Source of the DNA: JBOFOR01 sp051654865
GTDB taxonomy: Bacteria; Bacillota; Clostridia; Peptostreptococcales; Peptostreptococcaceae
Length of the DNA: 64,000 bases
Direction: 5' to 3'
Assembly: GCA_051654865.1 (NCBI GenBank)
Contig: JBOFYV010000014.1
Location: forward strand, 1 to 64,000
Part shown: positions 1-7,305 of the stretch, one piece after another
Layout: every line of letters starts with the position of its first letter
Position numbering within the stretch: the stretch's first letter is position 1
Program-made: the position numbers and the translations under genes
The notes under the pieces: model-generated
Told to the model about the DNA's origin: nothing
Seen by the model: the letters and a program-made list of their open reading frames with translations, nothing else
Databases searched by the model: none

Positions 1-2
1 AA

Positions 3-860
3 AATCAAAAAAATAAAACTATCCTTACGATAGCTTATCAAATACCTATAATAATTACAGTTACAATATTTAGTGTAATATTTATAAATTATTCAAAACA
101 AGAACTAGGTAATCTAAGTATTACTAATAGTTATAAAGTAGATATGTCAGATATAGATGTACAAACAAAATTAAAGTTAGAGGATAAACCTCAAAAAGCT
201 TTTGTTTATAAAGCAACAGTAGGGACAAAGGACGAAGCTTTAAAATTAGCAAATAAAATTCTATCTAACGTGAATAGCAAGGTAGATGAATCTAAAAATG
301 ATGAATATGATGAAACTATAGTATATAAAACAGAAGATGAAAAATATAACTTATGGGTAGACTACGTAGGGATGACGACTTGGTACACTGACTTTACACA
401 AATGGAAGCTAAGCCTAAAACAGGATTAAGTATACAAGATATAAGCTCTAAATTAGGAGAGTTTGATATTAAGGTACCTGAACAAGCAAGTTTTAAAGAA
501 GATGATGGTGGTGGATATATTATATCTGTAGATATGATAAAATCAGGACAAGTTTATTTAGATGGAGATCTTTCTTGTGACATAAGTGAAGATGGAACGG
601 TTAGAGGTTTTACTAATAATATTATCGAATATAAACCATATAAAGAGTATGAAGTATTATCAGAAGAAGAAGCATACAATAAAATTTTAAATGGTGAATT
701 TAAGGTATATGAGTCTTTACCTAAAAATTTAAAAATTGAAGTAACCGATATAAATTTGAAATATGAAGTAGATAGCAAAGGATTCTATCAACCAGTATAT
801 GAAATAAATACAAGTATTAATAAAGAATCAGAAATAATATCTATACCAGCATTAAGATGA
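3..860 (+). CDS. Membrane-anchored hypothetical protein, 5' partial
   Basis: The frame is open from the left edge of the window to the TGA at 858-860, so the gene starts upstream. The visible N-terminus is a hydrophobic segment of about 20 residues (about 21-90), followed by a soluble region of about 240 residues rich in Asp, Glu and Lys. An internal ATG at 144 would remove the membrane segment and has no clear ribosome binding site, so I treat it as internal. The layout, one N-terminal helix and an extracytoplasmic domain, suits an anchored surface or regulatory protein. I do not recognise the domain. A hairpin follows the stop codon. Confidence 0.7.
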   Translation, partial: NQKNKTILTIAYQIPIIITVTIFSVIFINYSKQELGNLSITNSYKVDMSDIDVQTKLKLEDKPQKAFVYKATVGTKDEALKLANKILSNVNSKVDESKNDEYDETIVYKTEDEKYNLWVDYVGMTTWYTDFTQMEAKPKTGLSIQDISSKLGEFDIKVPEQASFKEDDGGGYIISVDMIKSGQVYLDGDLSCDISEDGTVRGFTNNIIEYKPYKEYEVLSEEEAYNKILNGEFKVYESLPKNLKIEVTDINLKYEVDSKGFYQPVYEINTSINKESEIISIPALR

Positions 861-873
861 AGCTAATGCATTT

Positions 874-915
874 AATACCTCAGTAATTGAAATAATATTC
901 AGTTACTGAGGTATT
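874..915 (+). terminator. Hairpin after partial gene, weak terminator
   Basis: A 13-bp stem, AATACCTCAGTAA paired with TTACTGAGGTATT, with a 16-base loop. It lies directly after the stop codon at 860 but has only a poor T-tract. Confidence 0.5.
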
Positions 916-1077
916 ATTACATATATAATAAAGTTTAATCTAAAAATATAAAGGGTATAAGATTAGTATAAAAGATCAAAAACTATAAAATGTATACTTA
1001 AACAGAAGACTTACTTACAGATAAAGAAGTTTATGTTATTATAGATAAGTTAAAACATTAAACAACAGAGGTGAAGT

Positions 1078-2262
1078 ATGGACAACAACAGAATAAAAAA
1101 GATATTATTTATAAATTTTATAACAATGACAACTTTTAATATGGCTCATCCAGTAACGCCAACATTAATAAACACAATAGGTCTTCCAACGTTTATGTTT
1201 GGAGTGCTTTATTCAACAATGGCAGTAGCACAATTCGTTATGTCGCCAATATGGGGAAGAATATCAGATGAAAAAGGAAGAAAAAAAGTACTTATTATTG
1301 GTGTATTAGGATATGGAATTAGCCAACTAGGATTTGGACTAGCTCAAAGTGCATCGCTAATCCTTTTATTTAGAATACTAGGTGGAGCTATGTCAGTTGG
1401 ATATATGACAGCATCAATAGCCTATGTAAGTGACGTAACAAGCAAAGAAGATCGAATAAAATATATGTCATACTATACAGCTACAATGTCAATAGCAAGT
1501 TCTTGTGGAGCGTTACTAGGAGGAGCTATAGGTGGATTTGGATACCAATATGCATTTATAACTCAGTCTATATTTTCGATATTAGTATGTATTAGTATGC
1601 ATTTATTGCTAGATGAAACAATAGAAAAGAAACCTGGAAAAATAAAAATTTACCTAGAGCATTTAAAGCCAGGTAAAAAAACAATAGATTTAAAATCGAT
1701 AATAGGGATTATGATGATAGTAATGACTCTTGCAACAATAGCTACAACAGCATACAATTCAACAATAAACTATTATGTAGAATCAGTACTTAACATGCCT
1801 ACAATAGTAAATGGAATAGTAATGGCAGTAGCAGGTATAATAGCATTACTTATGAATTTATTTGTAAATCCATACTTAGGTAAGAAATTTAAAGAAAATA
1901 AAACAATAGTAGTTGTTTTAGCAATAGCAGGAGTATCTATAATAATAGCAAGTATAAGTTCAAATATGATAATAGCTTTAGTATTCTTAGCAATATTTAT
2001 AGGTTCAAGTGCATTAGTTACACCATTACAACAAAGTATAGTATCTAAACTAGCAAAAGATAACTACGGAGAAGCAATGGGTATACAAGGCTCATTCAAA
2101 GCCATAGGAATGGTAACAGGATCTTTATTATCAGGATTCATATTTGATTACGGAAATAAATTGCCATTTATGCTAGGTGGTATATGTTGTCTAATTGCAT
2201 TTGTACTATTATCTAGGACATTTATTGATGATAGTCAAAATAAAATGAAAAAAGTTGGTTAA
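1078..2262 (+). CDS. MFS transporter, drug:H+ antiporter (DHA1) type
   Basis: A 394-residue integral membrane protein with about twelve hydrophobic segments, the size of DHA1-class major facilitator exporters. The family signature between helices 2 and 3 is visible as GRISDEKGRKK at residues 60-70. The second half begins after a basic cytoplasmic stretch at about residues 180-205. Such proteins export drugs or small metabolites using the proton gradient; the substrate cannot be read from sequence. The ATG at 1078 follows GAGGTGAAG. The gene stands alone and ends at a strong hairpin. No regulator gene adjoins it. Confidence 0.88.
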   Translation: MDNNRIKKILFINFITMTTFNMAHPVTPTLINTIGLPTFMFGVLYSTMAVAQFVMSPIWGRISDEKGRKKVLIIGVLGYGISQLGFGLAQSASLILLFRILGGAMSVGYMTASIAYVSDVTSKEDRIKYMSYYTATMSIASSCGALLGGAIGGFGYQYAFITQSIFSILVCISMHLLLDETIEKKPGKIKIYLEHLKPGKKTIDLKSIIGIMMIVMTLATIATTAYNSTINYYVESVLNMPTIVNGIVMAVAGIIALLMNLFVNPYLGKKFKENKTIVVVLAIAGVSIIIASISSNMIIALVFLAIFIGSSALVTPLQQSIVSKLAKDNYGEAMGIQGSFKAIGMVTGSLLSGFIFDYGNKLPFMLGGICCLIAFVLLSRTFIDDSQNKMKKVG

Positions 2263-2268
2263 AAAGGA

Positions 2269-2311
2269 ATAACTATATTAGATTATTTAAGTCTAATATA
2301 GTTATTTTTGT
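2269..2311 (+). terminator. Rho-independent terminator of MFS gene
   Basis: A 14-bp stem (ATAACTATATTAGA at 2269-2282 with its complement at 2292-2305) followed by a T-rich run. Confidence 0.8.
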
Positions 2312-2363
2312 GTTAAGTATTATACGCTAGATGTAAACCACCCATTTAATGTATATATTATGA

Positions 2364-2441
2364 GCCAAGAGTATTGATTACATAAGTTGTACCGACATTG
2401 CAATAGCCTGGAGGAAAACTTATGTAATCAATACTCTTGGC
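2364..2441. repeat. 25-bp perfect inverted repeat with 28-nt loop
   Basis: Arms 2364-2388 and 2417-2441 are exact reverse complements. The loop, 2389-2416, contains ACCGACATTGCAATAGCC. The element occupies most of the 284-bp gap between the MFS gene and the pseudouridine synthase gene. No T-tract follows either arm, so it is not a standard terminator, and no coding capacity is visible. The GC-richer base of the stem (GCCAAGAG) differs from the surrounding AT-rich DNA. It could be a relic or mini mobile element, or a structured RNA. Confidence 0.85.
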
Positions 2442-2545
2442 GGGCTTAGTATACATAAACAAATAAATATTAAAGAAATACTTATCTATTACATCAAAAT
2501 AGTATAAAATAGTAATGTTATGACAAAAAGAAAGCAGGTGCAGAG

Positions 2546-3448
2546 TTGTTTAAAAAAGAAAATCAAAAATACAACATGATATCATATACAGCAGAAGAAG
2601 ATTTAACACTAAAAGAAATACTACTAGATAGACTTAACTTCTCAGTTCGTTCAGTAGCAAAAACAAAAAGAGAGCAAAGCGTGCTAGTAAACGGAGTATT
2701 TAAAAAGCCTAGTACGAAAATAAAAAAAGGTGATTTAATAGAAGTAAAAATAGAAGAAGAAATGGCAAACTTTGAGCCTCAAGACTTAAATCTAGATATA
2801 ATATACGATGACTTTGATATCATAATGGTAAACAAACCACCATTTATGGTAGTTCACCCAACTAAAAGCCACTTTGATAAAACTATTGCAAATGGAGTAA
2901 CGGATTACATAACTAAAAAAGGTGAAAAAGTAAAAATCAGATTTGTAAATAGATTAGATATGAATACATCAGGTCTTGTTATAGTAGCAAAAAGTGGATA
3001 TGCTCATCATGTATTATCAGTTGATATGAGTGAAGATAAAGTAGAAAAAACATATATAACAGTAGTAAAAGGTATAGTAAAAAATGATACTGGCACAATA
3101 AATGCTCATATATATAGACCTACAGAAGATAGTATAAAAAGAGTGGTAGATGAACGAGGTCAAGCATCTGTTACTCACTATAAAGTTCTAGAAAGACTAA
3201 ATGATGCAACTGTTCTAGAGGTAAAGCTAGAAACAGGAAGAACTCATCAAATAAGAGTACATATGGACCATATAGGTCATGGTATAATAGGAGATGAATT
3301 ATATGGATATGTAGACGAAACACTTATAAATAGACAAGCTCTACATGCCTATAGCCTTGCTTTTGAACAACCAAGAACAAAAGAAAAATTATTCTTTAAA
3401 GCTAATTTACCAAAAGACATAGAAGAATTAATACAAAAACTAAAATAA
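2546..3448 (+). CDS. RluA-family pseudouridine synthase (RluD-like)
   Basis: A 300-residue enzyme that isomerises specific uridines of rRNA or tRNA to pseudouridine. An S4 RNA-binding domain lies at about residues 15-75, where KTKREQSVLVNG leads into KKGDLIEV. The catalytic domain follows, with the RLD signature NRLDMNTSG around Asp138 as the catalytic residue, and RTHQIRVH further on. Translation begins at TTG 2546, preceded by AGGTG at 2537-2541; no in-frame ATG lies near enough. The gene is followed after a short gap by the NA37 gene, probably in one transcript. Which RNA position is modified cannot be told. Confidence 0.9.
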   Translation: MFKKENQKYNMISYTAEEDLTLKEILLDRLNFSVRSVAKTKREQSVLVNGVFKKPSTKIKKGDLIEVKIEEEMANFEPQDLNLDIIYDDFDIIMVNKPPFMVVHPTKSHFDKTIANGVTDYITKKGEKVKIRFVNRLDMNTSGLVIVAKSGYAHHVLSVDMSEDKVEKTYITVVKGIVKNDTGTINAHIYRPTEDSIKRVVDERGQASVTHYKVLERLNDATVLEVKLETGRTHQIRVHMDHIGHGIIGDELYGYVDETLINRQALHAYSLAFEQPRTKEKLFFKANLPKDIEELIQKLK

Positions 3449-3466
3449 TAAAATGAGGTGGGAGTT

Positions 3467-4471
3467 ATGATAATACATAAGTTTATAGTGCACGTATTAG
3501 ACAAAAACAGTGATGTTCCAATATTAAATGATTTTGAAGGAAAGGTTAGTCATGAAGTAGATAAGTTTTTCCAAAAAGTAATAAAAAGAGTTACAAAAGA
3601 TGATGATTTAAGAAAAGGTGTTTTTAAAAACTATAACGATAATGTAGTTAAAAATTGTTGTGAGCAAATAATATACAATGAAGATACATTTTTAGAAAAC
3701 TCAAAAGAAATAGCTGCGTATTTATTTGACGTTATGAAAATAAATGCAGAACTAGAATCATGTGACTTAGCAATATGCCTATATACAGTAAAAGATGAAA
3801 AATATGTAGGTATAATAAAATTAGATTATAAGAAGTTATATACTCATTCAATAGAATTATTAGATGATAAATTTAATATACAAATGATAGCTAGTGAGAT
3901 AGGTATACCTGAAACAGGAAGACAAAAACAATGTGCAATAGTTGGAACTAGTGGAATGAATGATGAATTCCACTTAAGATTACTAGATAAAGATGCAGAA
4001 AAAGAAGAAGCTGAATCTAAATTTATAACTGAATTTTTAAATGCTGAGAAAATAGATGATGATAAGTATAAAACAAAAGTGTTTAAGAGTACAGCTGAAA
4101 ACTGGATAACAAATGCACTAAGTGATGATATAAAAAAAGCAGAAGATGTTAGAAGTGTATTAAATTACACATTAAAAGAAAAACATGAAATAGATGTTCA
4201 TGATTTCGTAGAAAATTCAATCGTAGATAATGATTTAAAAGAAAGTTTCAAAGAGCATATGGAAGATAAAGGATTAACTGAGACTTTTAATATAGATAAA
4301 AAATGGATAGAGAAAAAACTTAAAAAGAGAAGTATAAGAACTGATAATGGATTTGACATAAAAGGTGACTTAACTGATTTTGAAGATCCAATGAAATATA
4401 GTGTAAGACAAAATCCAGATGGAACTATAGATATAGTAATAAAAAATGTATCTTTCTATGAAGAAAAATAG
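3467..4471 (+). CDS. Nucleoid-associated protein, NA37/NdpA (YejK) family
   Basis: A 334-residue soluble, charged protein beginning MIIHKFIVHVLD, matching the start of the 37-kDa nucleoid-associated family. The family is found on bacterial nucleoids, but its molecular role is poorly defined. I choose ATG 3467 because GAGGTGGGAG lies immediately upstream; an in-frame GTG at 3458 is inside that ribosome binding site. The C-terminal third carries a KKWIEKKLKKRS basic patch at about residues 280-295. It lies 18 bases after the pseudouridine synthase gene and may share its transcript. No terminator is evident before the next promoter-like element. Confidence 0.82.
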   Translation: MIIHKFIVHVLDKNSDVPILNDFEGKVSHEVDKFFQKVIKRVTKDDDLRKGVFKNYNDNVVKNCCEQIIYNEDTFLENSKEIAAYLFDVMKINAELESCDLAICLYTVKDEKYVGIIKLDYKKLYTHSIELLDDKFNIQMIASEIGIPETGRQKQCAIVGTSGMNDEFHLRLLDKDAEKEEAESKFITEFLNAEKIDDDKYKTKVFKSTAENWITNALSDDIKKAEDVRSVLNYTLKEKHEIDVHDFVENSIVDNDLKESFKEHMEDKGLTETFNIDKKWIEKKLKKRSIRTDNGFDIKGDLTDFEDPMKYSVRQNPDGTIDIVIKNVSFYEEK

Positions 4472-4481
4472 AAGTACAGGC

Positions 4482-4509
4482 ACTATTATTAAAACGCAAT
4501 CATATAAAT
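4482..4509 (+). promoter_or_regulatory. Candidate SigK-type promoter, small protein 1
   Basis: AC at 4482-4483, 17 bases, CATATAAAT at 4501-4509. The -10 half matches CATA but not the distal TA. It lies about 50 bases before the start codon at 4555. Confidence 0.4.
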
Positions 4510-4554
4510 AAATAGGATTAATTTAAATTTGGTACATAAATTGGAGGGGAGTAT

Positions 4555-4776
4555 ATGGACCAATTAAAAGGAATGTTTAGAGGTTTTGACTGTATAGATG
4601 ATAATCCAATGTTGTTATTTTTAATAATAGGTGGAATAATTTTATTAGTAATGAGTGGTGGAGATTTAGGATGTTTCTTTGAACAAAATAATTCTCTAAT
4701 CTGGATTATCTTAGTAGTATTCCTACTATTCTTATTTAATAATAATAATGATTGTGATGATGATTGTTGCTATTAA
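4555..4776 (+). CDS. Small two-helix membrane protein, Cys tail (array member 1)
   Basis: 73 residues. A short polar N-terminus with one Cys is followed by a hydrophobic helix (about 19-37), a short Asp/Glu-containing loop with Cys (about 38-48), a second helix (about 49-63), and a tail of Asn, Asp and Cys ending DCDDDCCY. ATG 4555 follows GGAGGGGAG. It belongs to a group of three with the genes at 5674 and 6003, sharing the SLIWIILVVFLL-like second helix and the Asp-Cys-Cys end. Function unknown. A SigK-like upstream element and the neighbouring cdeC-like gene suggest a spore-envelope component (inference). Confidence 0.8.
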   Translation: MDQLKGMFRGFDCIDDNPMLLFLIIGGIILLVMSGGDLGCFFEQNNSLIWIILVVFLLFLFNNNNDCDDDCCY

Positions 4777-4778
4777 TC

Positions 4779-4808
4779 AAAAAACCGAGTTATCAACTCG
4801 GTTTTTTT
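4779..4808. terminator. Bidirectional terminator
   Basis: AAAACCGAGTT and AACTCGGTTTT with a 3-base loop, flanked by an A-run and a T-run, so it can end both the small-protein gene (+) and acpP (-). Confidence 0.85.
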
Positions 4809-4831
4809 ACATATTAAAAAATTTTATTTAC

Positions 4832-5059
4832 TTATTTATTATCTTCTACAAACTTATATAAGTCGCCTACAGTTTTGAATTTCTCTGCTTCTTCGTCTGG
4901 TATTTCTATACCAAATTCATCTTCAAGAGCCATTATAACTTCAACAGCATCTAAAGAATCAGCTTCTAAATCTTCAACTAGAGAAGTATCCATAGTTATA
5001 TTGTCTAGTTCATCTATTCCTAGTTGTTCTGCTATTATTGATTTTATCTTTTCAAACAT
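4832..5059 (-). CDS. acpP: Acyl carrier protein
   Basis: 75 residues, acidic, the usual length of type II fatty-acid-synthase ACP. The phosphopantetheine attachment motif EADSLDAVE is present with Ser35 as the modified residue, and the typical helix III segment DEEAEKFKTVGDLYKFVE closes the protein. It carries growing acyl chains as thioesters between the soluble fatty-acid synthesis enzymes. The start codon follows TAGGAGGATACAC on the minus strand. It sits alone, facing against the small-protein genes and away from the usual fab cluster, and ends at the shared hairpin at 4779-4808. Confidence 0.95.
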   Translation of the reverse strand: MFEKIKSIIAEQLGIDELDNITMDTSLVEDLEADSLDAVEVIMALEDEFGIEIPDEEAEKFKTVGDLYKFVEDNK

Positions 5060-5206
5060 GTGTATCCTCCTAAAAAACTTTGGTAATTTAATTGTAGTTT
5101 AATACAATATAAACAATTTTTCAATATACATTTTAAGAAAAAGTAATAAAATTTTGGGAGCAGAATATAAATTAGTATATAAGTTTTAAACATAGGAGGA
5201 AATGTT

Positions 5207-5614
5207 ATGAAGTACATAGGGCTATTAATATCATCTATATGTGTATTTTTAGTTGTTGTAGCGAATCTATATTACAATTCAATAACACTTGATATTCAAA
5301 TGATAAAGGATTATATTGTAGAGACCAATATTATCTTAGAAGACGTAGTAGAGAAAAAAGATTATGTAGATGAGAAAAAAGATGAGTACATATCTAGATT
5401 AATGACAGTTAAGACGGGTATAAAAAATTCTAAAACTACTTTTTTAGTAAAAGACTACAAGGAATATAAAATAAAATCTATAGACTATTTAATAGAAAGT
5501 ATATCAGAGAGAAAAAGTGAAACTAAAAATGAGTATCTACAAGAAGTTATAAAATACAATAATCTATGTGATGAAGAATTAGAAAAATTATTAAATAAAG
5601 ATCAATTACAGTAA
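5207..5614 (+). CDS. Hypothetical protein with N-terminal membrane anchor
   Basis: 135 residues. Residues 5-25 form a hydrophobic anchor or uncleaved signal with no lipobox. The remaining roughly 110 residues are charged and predicted helical, with Lys/Glu-rich heptad-like stretches (EKKDYVDEKKDEY) that suggest coiled coil. The start codon follows TAGGAGGAAATGTT. It is divergent from acpP and lies between members 1 and 2 of the small-protein array. The SigK-like element of member 2 overlaps its stop codon. I do not recognise a family. Confidence 0.72.
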   Translation: MKYIGLLISSICVFLVVVANLYYNSITLDIQMIKDYIVETNIILEDVVEKKDYVDEKKDEYISRLMTVKTGIKNSKTTFLVKDYKEYKIKSIDYLIESISERKSETKNEYLQEVIKYNNLCDEELEKLLNKDQLQ

Positions 5615-5641
5615 CTTATTATAGCTTTAACTCATATATAT
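5614..5641 (+). promoter_or_regulatory. Candidate SigK-type promoter, small protein 2
   Basis: AC at 5614-5615 (overlapping the preceding stop codon), 17 bases, CATATATAT at 5633-5641. Confidence 0.38.
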
Positions 5642-5673
5642 TATCAAAAATGATTGTCAAGGAGGGGAAGGTC

Positions 5674-5877
5674 ATGGGTAAGCTAGATAGTGTGATATCA
5701 CGCTTTTTTGGAGGCAATGATGGCCTTTTTGGAAGTGGATTATTAATAGTAATAGTTATAGTGTTTTTGTTTATGTGTACAGATATATTAGATAATTTTT
5801 TAGAAGATGATAATATGTGGATATGGATAATACTTGTAATATTACTATTGTTTAACTTTGATGATAGTTGTTGTTAA
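5674..5877 (+). CDS. Small two-helix membrane protein, Cys tail (array member 2)
   Basis: 67 residues beginning MGKLDSVISRFFGG. Gly-rich N-terminus, helix 1 at about 22-37, an acidic loop (DNFLEDDN), helix 2 with WIWIILVILLLF at about 48-59, and the tail NFDDSCC. I choose ATG 5674 because AGGAGGGGAAGG lies just upstream; the in-frame ATG at 5650 lies before that site. It is most like the next gene, sharing FGGxxGLFG near the start and NFDD plus Cys at the end. Function unknown; the probable spore-envelope role is inferred from promoter and neighbourhood. Confidence 0.8.
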   Translation: MGKLDSVISRFFGGNDGLFGSGLLIVIVIVFLFMCTDILDNFLEDDNMWIWIILVILLLFNFDDSCC

Positions 5878-5906
5878 AAGAAATCTAAAAAGATTTCTTT
5901 TTTTTG
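5877..5906 (+). terminator. Rho-independent terminator
   Basis: AAAGAAATCT paired with AGATTTCTTT, then an uninterrupted T-run, directly after the stop codon. Confidence 0.85.
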
Positions 5907-5920
5907 TACTATAAAAAGTA

Positions 5921-5948
5921 ACAATATTACTTATGATGACATATTATG
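5921..5948 (+). promoter_or_regulatory. Candidate SigK-type promoter, small protein 3
   Basis: AC at 5921-5922, 17 bases, CATATTATG at 5940-5948. Confidence 0.42.
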
Positions 5949-6002
5949 TATTAAATAGGTGGAGCAAATATATACCTATAATTTTTAGGAGGGGGCATAA
6001 TA

Positions 6003-6218
6003 ATGTCAGACATTAAAGGTTTACAACGTATATTTGGTGGCTGCGGATTTGATGGACTTTTTGGAAATGGTGGCTTAATAATAATACTTATAATAGGAGC
6101 AATCTTATTATTAGGAGATGATATTATGGATTTATTCTTCTGTAATGATATGTCTATAATATGGATAGTATTATTAGTATTATTATTAACTAATTTTGAT
6201 GATGGCTGCTGCTGTTAA
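6003..6218 (+). CDS. Small two-helix membrane protein, Cys tail (array member 3)
   Basis: 71 residues beginning MSDIKGLQRIFGG. A Gly-rich segment with one Cys (GGCGFDGLFGNGG) precedes helix 1 (about 25-38). An acidic loop with Cys (DDIMDLFFCND) and helix 2 (about 51-63) follow, and the tail is NFDDGCCC. ATG 6003 follows TAGGAGGGGGC. Closest to the preceding gene; both end in Asp-Asp-x-Cys-Cys. The gene has its own upstream SigK-like element and its own terminator, so it is a separate transcription unit, as are most members of the array. Confidence 0.8.
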   Translation: MSDIKGLQRIFGGCGFDGLFGNGGLIIILIIGAILLLGDDIMDLFFCNDMSIIWIVLLVLLLTNFDDGCCC

Positions 6219-6248
6219 TATAATAAATATTTTATAACTTAGTATAGT

Positions 6249-6288
6249 TAATTATAGAAAGGGGCTTGAATAGCTCCTTTTATAATTA
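6249..6288 (+). terminator. Rho-independent terminator
   Basis: TAATTATAGAAAGGGGCT and AGCTCCTTTTATAATTA form a long stem with small imperfections and a 5-base loop. Confidence 0.7.
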
Positions 6289-6314
6289 AAATAAAAAATA
6301 ACTAAAAAACAATA

Positions 6315-6341
6315 ACACTTTTATTAAAACTACATAGTATA
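6315..6341 (+). promoter_or_regulatory. Candidate SigK-type promoter, small protein 4
   Basis: AC at 6315-6316, 16 bases, CATAGTATA at 6333-6341, a full match to CATAnnnTA. Confidence 0.5.
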
Positions 6342-6413
6342 TAGAGAGAGGGGAAACCCAACAGACATCACGGTATATGCGTAAGAAAAATTATATATTT
6401 AGGAGGGAATTTT

Positions 6414-6629
6414 ATGAGTAGTAAATTAACTAGAATGTTCGATTGTTTTGGTGGTGGAGGATGGTGGATTATAGTACTGTTCTTCTTATTCCTTGCATTC
6501 CAAGAATGTTGGGCAGAAATATGCATAACTGATTGGATTCCATTCTTAATATTATTATTAATTGTATGTTCATGTGGAGGAGTTGGCGACGGAGACTGTG
6601 GATGCTTAGACAATGGATATGAATGTTAA
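6414..6629 (+). CDS. Small WW-type membrane protein, Cys tail (array member 4)
   Basis: 71 residues. Cys and Gly precede a tryptophan pair and helix 1 (GGGGWWIIVLFFLFLAF, about 12-30). A short Glu/Asp loop carries two Cys, helix 2 is IPFLILLLIVCSC (about 42-54), and a Gly/Asp/Cys-rich tail ends DNGYEC. ATG 6414 follows TAGGAGGGAATTTT. It heads a subgroup of three (with the genes at 6801 and 7071) sharing WWII-LFFLFLAF, DWIPFLI or AWIPFLI, and CSCGG. The aromatic-hydrophobic single motif recalls small sporulation proteins of the YjcZ type, but the match is too loose to assign. Confidence 0.8.
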   Translation: MSSKLTRMFDCFGGGGWWIIVLFFLFLAFQECWAEICITDWIPFLILLLIVCSCGGVGDGDCGCLDNGYEC

Positions 6630-6647
6630 TTAAAAATTTAAATTAGT

Positions 6648-6678
6648 AAAAAGGGTGCATATATATGCATCCTTTTTT
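6648..6678 (+). terminator. Rho-independent terminator
   Basis: AAAAGGGTGCAT and ATGCATCCTTTT with a 4-base loop and a T-run. Confidence 0.85.
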
Positions 6679-6744
6679 AGGTAAAATGCTAAATTAAAAA
6701 TCAAAAAACATTTATAAATTTATTATCACAAATCATACTCCTTG

Positions 6745-6753
6745 CATATTATA
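6745..6753 (+). promoter_or_regulatory. Candidate SigK -10 element, small protein 5
   Basis: CATATTATA at 6745-6753 fits CATAnnnTA fully, but the nearest upstream AC (6728-6729) is 15 bases away, one base short of the spacing of the others. Confidence 0.35.
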
Positions 6754-6800
6754 TCTTAAGAGCGAAAGCTCAATATTATATATCAACAGGAGGTAGCAAA

Positions 6801-6977
6801 ATGTTAGATAGATTATTTGGTGAAGGTGGATTCTTTGGTGGAGCATGGTGGATAATAATATTATTCTTCTTATTCTTAGCATTTGGAGACAGTTGGGTAG
6901 ACATAGACATAATGGCTTGGATACCTTTCTTAATAGTATTATTAATACTTTGTAGCTGCGGAGGATGCTTTGAGTAA
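6801..6977 (+). CDS. Small WW-type membrane protein (array member 5)
   Basis: 58 residues, beginning MLDRLFGEGGFFGGAWW and ending CSCGGCFE. Helix 1 runs about 16-28, a short acidic loop DSWVDIDIMAW follows, and helix 2 is about 41-50. ATG 6801 follows CAGGAGGTAGCAAA. It is almost the same protein as the next gene at both protein and DNA level, differing mainly in a shorter tail and fewer cysteines, so the two look like a recent tandem duplication. The coding frame is certain from that conservation. Function unknown; probably spore-related by context. Confidence 0.82.
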   Translation: MLDRLFGEGGFFGGAWWIIILFFLFLAFGDSWVDIDIMAWIPFLIVLLILCSCGGCFE

Positions 6978-7003
6978 CAAAAAATAAATAAAATCATATT
7001 ATA
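6977..7003 (+). promoter_or_regulatory. Candidate SigK-type promoter, small protein 6
   Basis: AC at 6977-6978 (overlapping the stop codon of the preceding gene), 16 bases, CATATTATA at 6995-7003, a full match to CATAnnnTA. Confidence 0.5.
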
Positions 7004-7070
7004 AAGTATGAGGTAAAATTTAAATCTTAAGTATTATTAAAGTTAAACTTTATTTATGGGAGGGAATTAT

Positions 7071-7262
7071 ATGTTAAGTAGATTTTTTGGTGAAGGTGGA
7101 TGTTTCGGTGGAGGAGCTTGGTGGATAATAGTATTATTCTTCTTATTCCTTGCATTTGGAGAAAGTTGGGTAGACATAGATATAATGGCTTGGATACCTT
7201 TCTTAATATTATTATTAATAACTTGTTCTTGTGGTGGAATGTTTGGGGACGACTGCTGCTAG
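7071..7262 (+). CDS. Small WW-type membrane protein, Cys tail (array member 6)
   Basis: 63 residues beginning MLSRFFGEGGCFGGGAWW, with two helices separated by the acidic loop ESWVDIDIMAW and a tail CSCGGMFGDDCC. I choose ATG 7071 because GGGAGGGAATTAT precedes it; the in-frame ATG at 7056 lies before that site. Compared with member 5 it has an extra Cys in the N-terminal Gly segment and a longer Asp-Asp-Cys-Cys tail like that of members 1-3, so it links the two subgroups. The array ends here with a strong terminator. Confidence 0.82.
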   Translation: MLSRFFGEGGCFGGGAWWIIVLFFLFLAFGESWVDIDIMAWIPFLILLLITCSCGGMFGDDCC

Positions 7263-7275
7263 AAATCAAAATAAG

Positions 7276-7305
7276 AAACGTTGGTATTTTATACCAACGT
7301 TTTTT
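7276..7305 (+). terminator. Rho-independent terminator ending the array
   Basis: AAACGTTGGTAT and ATACCAACGTTT with a 3-base loop, followed by T residues. Confidence 0.88.

Noticed and set aside
2364..2441. Long hairpin as a transcription terminator
   Set aside because: No T-tract on either strand, a 28-nt loop, and the MFS gene already has a good terminator at 2269-2311.
6756..6780. GAGC-GAAA-GCTC hairpin in the leader of small protein 5 as a riboswitch or conserved RNA
   Set aside because: The stem is only four base pairs and flanking bases do not extend it.
6368..6997. Pro/His/Ile-rich open frames on the minus strand opposite the small-protein array
   Set aside because: They are antisense to clearly conserved genes, have no ribosome binding sites and arise from AT-rich codon bias.
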